Origin: Betaproteobacteria bacterium | Lineage (GTDB): Bacteria; Pseudomonadota; Gammaproteobacteria; Burkholderiales; Burkholderiaceae_C | Length of the DNA stretch: 5,905 nucleotides | Assembly (NCBI GenBank): GCA_005882155.1 | Contig: VBCQ01000059.1 | Coordinates: 1-5,905, forward strand | Direction: 5' to 3' | Shown: positions 1-4,834 of the stretch, piece by piece | How positions within the stretch are numbered: the stretch's first letter is position 1 | How the letters are laid out: each line of letters begins with the position of its first letter | Position numbers and translations under genes: made by a program | The notes under the pieces: model-generated | Seen by the model: the letters and a program-made list of their open reading frames with translations, nothing else | Database searches by the model: none | Told to the model about the DNA's origin: nothing

Positions 1-1
1 G

Positions 2-760
2 AAGCACCCGAACTTTGCCAAGGGCGACCATGTGAGCGGCCTGCTCGGCGTACAGGAATACGCCGTCGTCGCCGGCGCGCAGGTCAACAAGGTCGACGCC
101 CGCTTCGCGCCGCTGCCGGCCTTCCTCGGTACGCTCGGCATGCCCGGCGTGACGGCGTACTTCGGTCTGCTGGACGCGGGCAAGCTGCAAGCGGGCGACA
201 CGGTCGTCGTCTCCGGCGCGGCCGGTGCGGTCGGCAGCGTCGTCGGGCAGATCGCCAAGCTGAAGGGCGCACGCGTCATCGGCATTGCCGGTGGCGCCGA
301 CAAGTGCCGCACGCTCACCGACGAGCTCGGCTTCGACGCGGCCATCGACTACAAGGCCGAAGACGTGAAGGCCGCGCTCGCGCGTCTGTGCCCGAACGGC
401 ATCAACGTGTTCTTCGACAACGTCGGCGGCGACATCCTCGAGGCGGCGCTCGCCAACCTCGCGCGCGGCGCACGCATCGTGATCTGCGGCGCGATCTCGC
501 AGTACAACAACACGACGCCGATCAAGGGACCGGCGAACTATCTGTCGCTGCTCGTCAATCGCGCGACGATGACCGGCATCGTCGTCGGCGACTATGTTCC
601 GCGCTGGGGAGAGGCGGTTCGCGATCTTGCCGGCTGGGTCGCCAGCGGCCAGCTGAAGCGCCGCGAAGACGTGGTCGAAGGTCTCGAAACTTTTCCGCAG
701 ACGTTCATGAAGCTCTTCAGTGGCGAGAACAACGGCAAGCTGGTGCTGAAGGTAGCGTGA
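2..760 (+). CDS. NADP-dependent oxidoreductase, CurA-like zinc-free MDR family (5' partial)
   Basis: This is the C-terminal 252 residues of a medium-chain dehydrogenase/reductase; the frame is open to the window edge (KHPNFAKGDHVSG...), so about 80-90 N-terminal residues, most of the catalytic GroES-like domain, are missing. The visible part has the Rossmann cofactor-binding loop SGAAGAVGSVVGQIAK (from about position 212), the family signature FFDNVGGDILEAAL (from 410), and GAISQYNN (from 488). These are typical of CurA/leukotriene B4 12-hydroxydehydrogenase-like enzymes, which reduce activated C=C double bonds with NADPH in the cytoplasm. No cysteine/histidine zinc-binding lobe is visible, as expected for this zinc-free branch. 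The true substrate cannot be read from sequence. The apparent GTG at 32 is an internal valine codon (D-H-V-S-G), not a start. The gene ends 62 bp before a same-strand lipoprotein gene, so co-transcription is possible. Confidence 0.9.
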   Translation, partial: KHPNFAKGDHVSGLLGVQEYAVVAGAQVNKVDARFAPLPAFLGTLGMPGVTAYFGLLDAGKLQAGDTVVVSGAAGAVGSVVGQIAKLKGARVIGIAGGADKCRTLTDELGFDAAIDYKAEDVKAALARLCPNGINVFFDNVGGDILEAALANLARGARIVICGAISQYNNTTPIKGPANYLSLLVNRATMTGIVVGDYVPRWGEAVRDLAGWVASGQLKRREDVVEGLETFPQTFMKLFSGENNGKLVLKVA

Positions 761-822
761 TGCGTCTGTCGCGAGGCTCGCTCCGTAGGTAAGCTTGTTG
801 CAACCCACCGACGGAGAACCGA
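761..822 (+). other. Short intergenic spacer before the DUF3455 gene
   Basis: This 62-bp spacer separates two same-strand genes. It holds a good ribosome binding site at its 3' end but no convincing sigma-70 promoter and no terminator. The only small palindrome is a four-base stem around 769-780 with no T-tract. The downstream gene may therefore be read from the reductase promoter, but this is inference. Confidence 0.4.
813..817 (+). promoter_or_regulatory. Ribosome binding site for the DUF3455 gene
   Basis: The sequence GGAGA lies five bases before the ATG at 823. It is the clearest Shine-Dalgarno match in the window and supports that ATG as the start. Confidence 0.75.
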
Positions 823-1353
823 ATGAATTGCCGACCCCTCGCGCTTTGCCTGCCGGCCCTGCTCGCCGCCTGTGCCGGCGCACCGATGGCGCCCGCCGTC
901 GAGATCCCTGCCGCATTGCAGCCTGCCAACACCGTGCTCGTCACGGTGGTCGCTGCGCGCGGCGTGCAGATCTACGAGTGCCGGGCGAAGAAGGACCAGC
1001 CGGGTGCGAATGAATGGGCCTTCGTCGCACCCGATGCCGAGCTCTTCGATTCGAGCGACAAGCACGTCGGCAAGCACTACGCCGGACCGCATTGGGAAGC
1101 GGCCGACGGCAGCAAGCTCGTCGGTGCCGTCAAGGCGCGTGCCGATGCGCCGCAGGCCGGTGCGATTCCGTGGCTGCTGCTGACGACGAAGTCGGTCGGC
1201 GGCGACGGCGCGTTCAGCCGGGCGAGCTACATCCAGCGCGTCAACACGATCGGTGGCGTCGCACCGATGCAAGGCTGCGACAGCGCGTCGCTCGGCAAGA
1301 CGATGCGCGTCGTCTACACCGCGGACTACAGGCTGCTTAGAACCTATCCGTGA
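823..1353 (+). CDS. DUF3455 domain lipoprotein, C-terminus rewritten by an inserted element
   Basis: This 176-residue protein starts with a lipoprotein signal: a hydrophobic stretch ending in the lipobox L-A-A-C, with the lipidated cysteine at residue 17. Alanine at +2 is compatible with outer-membrane sorting. The mature part matches the uncharacterised DUF3455 family: GVQIYEC (47-53), WAFVAPDAELFD (65-76), HYAGPHWEAADGS (85-97), AIPWLLL (114-120), IQRVNTIGG (137-145) and YTADY (165-169). The role is unknown; the family is small, secreted and beta-rich in appearance. The start is fixed by a good ribosome site and by the signal peptide. The last codons are odd: the end of residue 173 and residues 174-176 plus the TGA stop come from the left inverted repeat of the element at 1340-1510. 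Removing the element predicts an older ending of ...LLTDK followed by TGA, giving 175 residues, so the fold is probably intact. Confidence 0.9.
   Translation: MNCRPLALCLPALLAACAGAPMAPAVEIPAALQPANTVLVTVVAARGVQIYECRAKKDQPGANEWAFVAPDAELFDSSDKHVGKHYAGPHWEAADGSKLVGAVKARADAPQAGAIPWLLLTTKSVGGDGAFSRASYIQRVNTIGGVAPMQGCDSASLGKTMRVVYTADYRLLRTYP
1337..1339. repeat. Target-site duplication, left copy (TTA)
   Basis: TTA directly precedes the left inverted repeat and is matched by TTA at 1511-1513 directly after the right one. Three bases could match by chance, but using TTA as the duplicated target restores stop codons for both flanking genes, which supports it. Confidence 0.65.
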
Positions 1354-1369
1354 ATAAGACAGCCCTGCG
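1340..1369 (+). repeat. Left terminal inverted repeat
   Basis: It begins GAACCTATCCGTGAATAAG and pairs with the reverse complement of 1481-1510 at 29 of 30 positions; the single mismatch is A at 1361 against G on the other arm. It includes the TGA stop (1351-1353) of the DUF3455 gene. Confidence 0.93.
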
Positions 1370-1382
1370 CCCGCCCGGAGGG

Positions 1383-1398
1383 TTGCGGCTACAAAGCG
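1383..1398 (+). repeat. Left subterminal inverted repeat
   Basis: TTGCGGCTACAAAGCG matches the reverse complement of 1465-1480 at 15 of 16 positions. On this arm it is separated from the terminal repeat by 13 extra bases (1370-1382), whereas on the right arm the two blocks are contiguous. Confidence 0.85.
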
Positions 1399-1420
1399 CG
1401 TCTGCGGCGTTGCGAGCCTA

Positions 1421-1441
1421 GTCCAGGCGAAAAGCCTGGAC
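1421..1441. other. Central perfect hairpin in the element
   Basis: The perfect eight-base stem GTCCAGGC/GCCTGGAC encloses the loop GAAAA. No run of T follows on either strand, so it is a structural part of the element and not a standard intrinsic terminator. Confidence 0.8.
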
Positions 1442-1464
1442 GTCGGCCCGCGCCTTGCATCCAT

Positions 1465-1480
1465 CGCTTTGTAGTCGCAA
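1465..1480 (-). repeat. Right subterminal inverted repeat
   Basis: This is the partner of 1383-1398 and directly adjoins the right terminal repeat. Together they form a continuous 46-base arm on this side of the element. Confidence 0.85.
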
Positions 1481-1510
1481 CGCAGGGCCGTCTTATTCAC
1501 GGATAGGTTC
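1481..1510 (-). repeat. Right terminal inverted repeat
   Basis: This is the reverse-complement partner of 1340-1369. On the minus strand it provides the codons for T-Y-P and the TGA stop (1499-1497) of the DUF2891 gene, mirroring what the left repeat does for DUF3455. Confidence 0.93.
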
Positions 1511-2534
1511 TTACCGACAAGTGACGCGCGTCGAGCGCGAGCAGCGCGAAGCTGACGAGCCAGTGCGTCGCGACGAAATCGCCGCGGGTCACTTGTGGCC
1601 AGGCCGCGGCCCAATGCGCGTCGGCTGCTTCGCGAAAGACTTGCGCTTGCGGCGCACTCAGCGATGACGCGAGTGCGGCGAGGCACGCGGCGCGCGACAG
1701 GTTGAGACCATCGAGGTGGACGCCTTGTGCGTCGCTGCGGTCGCTGACGATGGCGGGTGTCAGCCATCGTTGGATTGACGCAGCGGCCGGCGCGAAGGCG
1801 CGCCACCAGTCGATGAAGTCGCCGCCGAGCACCTCGCGCATCAGCAGCGCTTCGCACAATCCGGGCGACAGGAAGTCGTTGCCGCCGGGCTCGTAGGCGA
1901 TCGGGTAATCGCGGTCCGACGCGAACCACGCACGAGCCGATGCGTCGATCGCGTTGCGCAACGCAACGTCGCTCTCGCTTCGCGCGTAGTCGAGCGCCAG
2001 CAACATCGCGAAAGCCGAATTGGCGTGCGTGCCGGCGCGCACCGGATAGTGGCTGGCAGCGAGGAAGTTCGCGAGCCGCGCCGCGACATCGGTCGAAAAA
2101 GGCTGCAAGGCCTGCGCCCATCGGTGGCCACCGCGCAGACCGATGCCATCGCGTGCCTGCGAATTCAATTCGCTTTGCAGCTTGAGCAACCACGCCCATC
2201 CATACGGCCGCTCGAAGCCGCCGCGTCCCGGCTCGCCGGCATAGTCGCGTTCGACGGCAACGTTGTCAGGCGTGAAGTGCGCGTCGAAGTGCGCCGCGAT
2301 GGCCGGCGCGAGCGACAGCTCGGGTACCGCGCGACACAAGCGCAGCAGCGACCAGTGCATGTGCACGCTCGAGTGCCAGTCGTAGCAACCGTCGAACACC
2401 GGATGGATCGCGTGGGGCAACGGATGATCGTCGGCATGCCGGATCAAATGATCGAGCTTGTGCGGATAGCGTTGCTGCACGACGCGGAGGGCGCAATCGG
2501 CAAGACGCTCGGCATCGACGCGGGTCAGTGACAT
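1497..2534 (-). CDS. DUF2891 family protein, C-terminus rewritten by an inserted element
   Basis: This 345-residue protein has no signal peptide and matches the uncharacterised DUF2891 family: YPHKLDHL near the N-terminus (23-30), CYDWHSSVHMHW (50-61), FERPYGWAWLLKL (107-119), RAGTHANSAFAMLLALDYAR (166-185), GGNDFLSPGLCEALLM (217-232) and THWLVSFALLAL (323-334). The repeated helical segments rich in Trp, His and Arg resemble alpha-helical barrel glycosidase-like proteins, but no activity is established and none is claimed. Length and N-terminal motif support the ATG at 2534, although no strong Shine-Dalgarno precedes it. The gene converges on DUF3455 and diverges from the TonB receptor. The last four residues, RTYP, and the stop are encoded at and within the right inverted repeat of the element. 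Removing the element gives an older ending of ...LSVSSL followed by TAG (344 residues), so the known motifs are untouched. Confidence 0.88.
   Translation of the reverse strand: MSLTRVDAERLADCALRVVQQRYPHKLDHLIRHADDHPLPHAIHPVFDGCYDWHSSVHMHWSLLRLCRAVPELSLAPAIAAHFDAHFTPDNVAVERDYAGEPGRGGFERPYGWAWLLKLQSELNSQARDGIGLRGGHRWAQALQPFSTDVAARLANFLAASHYPVRAGTHANSAFAMLLALDYARSESDVALRNAIDASARAWFASDRDYPIAYEPGGNDFLSPGLCEALLMREVLGGDFIDWWRAFAPAAASIQRWLTPAIVSDRSDAQGVHLDGLNLSRAACLAALASSLSAPQAQVFREAADAHWAAAWPQVTRGDFVATHWLVSFALLALDARHLSVRTYP
1511..1513. repeat. Target-site duplication, right copy (TTA)
   Basis: This is the second TTA, immediately outside the right inverted repeat and in the same orientation as 1337-1339. 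Confidence 0.65.
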
Positions 2535-2565
2535 CGGAAGCGTGAGTCAGAATGCAGCCCACATC
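2535..2565. promoter_or_regulatory. Divergent start region between DUF2891 and the TonB receptor
   Basis: The DUF2891 start codon ends at 2534. The receptor begins at GTG 2542 or at the in-frame ATG 2566, so the two starts are 7 or 31 bases apart. Neither gene has room for a promoter here, so promoters must lie inside the opposite coding sequence. GGAAG at 2536-2540 is the only Shine-Dalgarno-like string, and it is one base from the GTG, closer than is usual. Confidence 0.45.
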
Positions 2566-4812
2566 ATGCCCGCAACGCTGCTTCGCCACGCTCTTCTTCT
2601 CATTTGCAGTGGCACGCTGAGCCCTCTCATCCAGGCACAAACGTCGTCGCCGCCGTCACCACCGAGCCCGCCTGCATCCGCACCGCGACCCACGAAGCTC
2701 GATCGCGTCGAGATCACCGGCGGCCGCGCCAACGACACCGAACAGCGCCGCCAATCCACTGCCGCGAAGATCGTCGTCGGCCGCGACGAGATCGAGCGCT
2801 ACGGCGACAGCACCGTCGGTGAGCTGCTCAAACGCCTGCCCGGCGTGACGATGCAGGGCGCGCCGGGACGCGGCGGAAACATCCGCCTGCGCGGGCTCGG
2901 CGGCGGCTACACGCAAATCCTGCTCGACGGCCAGCGCGTGCCGCCAGGATTCTCGATCGACTCGTTGACCCCCGAGCAGATTGAGCGCATCGAAATCCTG
3001 CGCGCGCCGACGGCCGAGACCGGCGCGCGCGCGATCGCCGGCACGATCAACATCATCACGCGCGAAGGCTTCAAGAAGCGCATCAACGACTTGCGAATGG
3101 GCTTCTCGGTCGAGAACGGTCATGTGCAGCCGGGCGCTTCATGGACGCGCAACGACAGCGTCGGCGCCTGGACCTACAACCTGTCGGCCACCGCGTTTCG
3201 CTTCAATCGCAGCAACGACAGCATCACGACGACGACCGACCAGCGCCTCGACGACGGCAGCACGACGCTCGCGCAAAGCGAGCACAGCCTGAGCCACGAG
3301 CATCGCGCCGGCTTGAACATGAGCTCGCGTTTGCAATGGCGCGACGAGAAGGTCGGCGTGTTGACGCTCGCGCCTTTCCTCATTCACGCCGAAGGGCGAA
3401 CGCACCGCGATTCGGTGCTGACCCAAAGCGTGCCCGGGCCCGGCATCGCACCCGCGCCGCCCTACGATCATGCCGAGTCCGATACCGACAGCCGCTTCAC
3501 GCTGCTGCGCTTGAACGCTCAATGGAATCTGCGGCTGGCCGATGGCAGCGGCATCGAATGGCGTGGCGGTATCGGTCAGTCGACAATCGCGAGCCACGCG
3601 CTGCGAAACGAATTCGCGCCGGGATCGGTGCCGCTTCGAGTGGTCACCGATCTGACTGACATTCGCGACCGCTCAGCCACCTTCAGCGGCAAGCTGACCA
3701 AGCTGATCGCGGCCGAGCACAGCCTCGTGTCGGGCGCCGAAGCCGAGGCGATTCGCCGCGCCGAGACGGGAGTGACGCGCGAAGACGGCATCGCCATCGT
3801 CGACGACGATCTGCAAGCGGCGAGCACGCGGTTCGCGCTCTTTGCCCAAGACGAGTGGGACCTGTCGCCGCATTGGTCGGCGCATGCAGGCCTGCGCTGG
3901 GAAGGCATCGCCACCCGCGGTGAAGCCGAGGACGCGAGCGTCCAGCGCAACCGCAGCAGCGTCTGGACGCCGCTCCTGCACGCGCTGTGGAAGCCCGATC
4001 CGAAAGGCCGCGACCAGGTTCGCATGAGCTTGACGCGCAGCTACCGCTCGCCGACGCTGCAGAACCTGATCGGCCGCCGGCAGATCCCGCTGCGCGCGCC
4101 GCTGCACGGCGCGAATTCCCCGACGCTGCCCGACCGCGCCGGCAACCCCGATCTGCTTCCCGAGCTCGCACGCGGCATCGACGTCGCGATCGAGCGCTAC
4201 CTGGGCGGCGGCGGCTTGCTGAGCGCGAACGTCTTTCGGCGCAACTTGCGCAACTACATCCGCAGCGTGACGGCACTCGAGAACGTACCCGGCGAAATCG
4301 CGCCGCGCTGGGTCGCGCGGCCGCAGAACATCGGCAATGCAGTGACGCAAGGGCTCGAGCTCGAAGCCAAGTTCCGCCTCACCGAGGTCTGGGCTGACGC
4401 GCCGGCGCTCGACCTGCGCGCCAACGCGAGCTTCTTCCACTCGCGCGTCGAAAGCGTTCCCGGCCCCGACAACCGGCTCGACCAGCAGCCGAGCGCCACC
4501 GCCAACCTCGGCGCCGACTATCGCTGGCGCGGCACGCCGCTGACGGTCGGCGGCAACCTGAACTGGAACCCCGCCTACACGACGCGCGTCAGCGAATCGC
4601 AGACGGCGTATCAAGGCCGCAAGCGCGTCGTCGACGCATATGCACTGTGGGTCTTCAACCCCACGGTGCAGCTGCGCGTGCTGGCCAGCAACGTGGCACC
4701 GCTCGACTACGTGACCGGCGGCAGCGTCGACACTGCCACCCTGCGCGAGACCTCGCAAACGACCGCGCGCTCTTATCTCAACTGGCAGTTCAGGCTGGAG
4801 ATGAAGCTGTGA
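2542..4812 (+). CDS. TonB-dependent outer-membrane receptor
   Basis: This 756-residue protein has a signal peptide (hydrophobic core LLRHALLLICSGTL, likely cleavage after IQA at residue 32), then a Pro/Ser-rich linker (about 35-50) and a TonB-box-like DRVEIT (54-59). The plug domain spans about 75-175: GDSTVGELLKRLPGV, GNIRLRGLGGGYTQILLDGQ, IERIEILRAPTAETGARAIA and the plug end GTINIITR. The remaining residues form the beta-barrel, ending in an alternating strand (L-N-W-Q-F-R-L-E-M-K-L). Such receptors import scarce ligands (siderophores, vitamins, cofactors) across the outer membrane using TonB-ExbBD energy; the ligand here cannot be read from sequence. The final residue is Leu instead of the usual Phe/Trp. 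The start is uncertain: GTG 2542 gives the longest frame, while ATG 2566 gives a compact 24-residue signal peptide and may be the true start. The gene ends 22 bases from a convergent dehydrogenase gene. Confidence 0.93.
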   Translation: MSQNAAHIMPATLLRHALLLICSGTLSPLIQAQTSSPPSPPSPPASAPRPTKLDRVEITGGRANDTEQRRQSTAAKIVVGRDEIERYGDSTVGELLKRLPGVTMQGAPGRGGNIRLRGLGGGYTQILLDGQRVPPGFSIDSLTPEQIERIEILRAPTAETGARAIAGTINIITREGFKKRINDLRMGFSVENGHVQPGASWTRNDSVGAWTYNLSATAFRFNRSNDSITTTTDQRLDDGSTTLAQSEHSLSHEHRAGLNMSSRLQWRDEKVGVLTLAPFLIHAEGRTHRDSVLTQSVPGPGIAPAPPYDHAESDTDSRFTLLRLNAQWNLRLADGSGIEWRGGIGQSTIASHALRNEFAPGSVPLRVVTDLTDIRDRSATFSGKLTKLIAAEHSLVSGAEAEAIRRAETGVTREDGIAIVDDDLQAASTRFALFAQDEWDLSPHWSAHAGLRWEGIATRGEAEDASVQRNRSSVWTPLLHALWKPDPKGRDQVRMSLTRSYRSPTLQNLIGRRQIPLRAPLHGANSPTLPDRAGNPDLLPELARGIDVAIERYLGGGGLLSANVFRRNLRNYIRSVTALENVPGEIAPRWVARPQNIGNAVTQGLELEAKFRLTEVWADAPALDLRANASFFHSRVESVPGPDNRLDQQPSATANLGADYRWRGTPLTVGGNLNWNPAYTTRVSESQTAYQGRKRVVDAYALWVFNPTVQLRVLASNVAPLDYVTGGSVDTATLRETSQTTARSYLNWQFRLEMKL

Positions 4813-4834
4813 GGCTTGGGGAAGACAAATGCAC

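Larger units (their letters stand above)
1340..1510. mobile_element. MITE-like non-autonomous transposable element, 171 bp
   Basis: This compact element is bounded by 30-bp terminal inverted repeats (29 of 30 match) and flanked by TTA direct repeats. A second inverted pair inside the first (1383-1398 and 1465-1480, 15 of 16) and a central perfect hairpin (1421-1441) make nearly the whole unit palindromic. It is too short for a transposase, so it would need one in trans from an insertion sequence sharing the ends GAACCTATCC. Three-base TNA target duplications are known from the IS1031 group of the IS5 family, which makes that group a candidate parent; this is inference, not a match. It lies exactly between two convergent genes and contributes the final codons and stop of each. 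The folded transcript could shield the mRNA 3' ends or hinder convergent transcription, but there is no T-tract typical of an intrinsic terminator. Confidence 0.85.

Noticed and set aside
766..785. Terminator after the reductase gene
   Set aside because: Only a four-base stem with no T-tract; not enough to call.
1421..1441. Intrinsic terminator between the convergent genes
   Set aside because: The stem is strong but no T-run follows on either strand; the hairpin is better explained as internal structure of the mobile element.
1455..1667. A small plus-strand open frame beginning inside the element
   Set aside because: It has no ribosome site, is antisense to DUF2891, and its first codons are just the element's own sequence.
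592..2199. A 535-codon open frame on the minus strand spanning the reductase end, DUF3455, the element and part of DUF2891
   Set aside because: It runs antisense to two well-supported genes and out of frame with DUF2891, has low-complexity Arg/Ala-rich composition typical of high-GC shadow frames, and is open across the element only because that element has an open third frame.
2650..2690. Short CCG/Ser-Pro coding repeat as a regulatory or phase-variable tract
   Set aside because: The repeat is imperfect and encodes a normal Pro/Ser linker between the signal peptide and the plug domain of the receptor; no homopolymeric or exact tandem tract suggests slippage.
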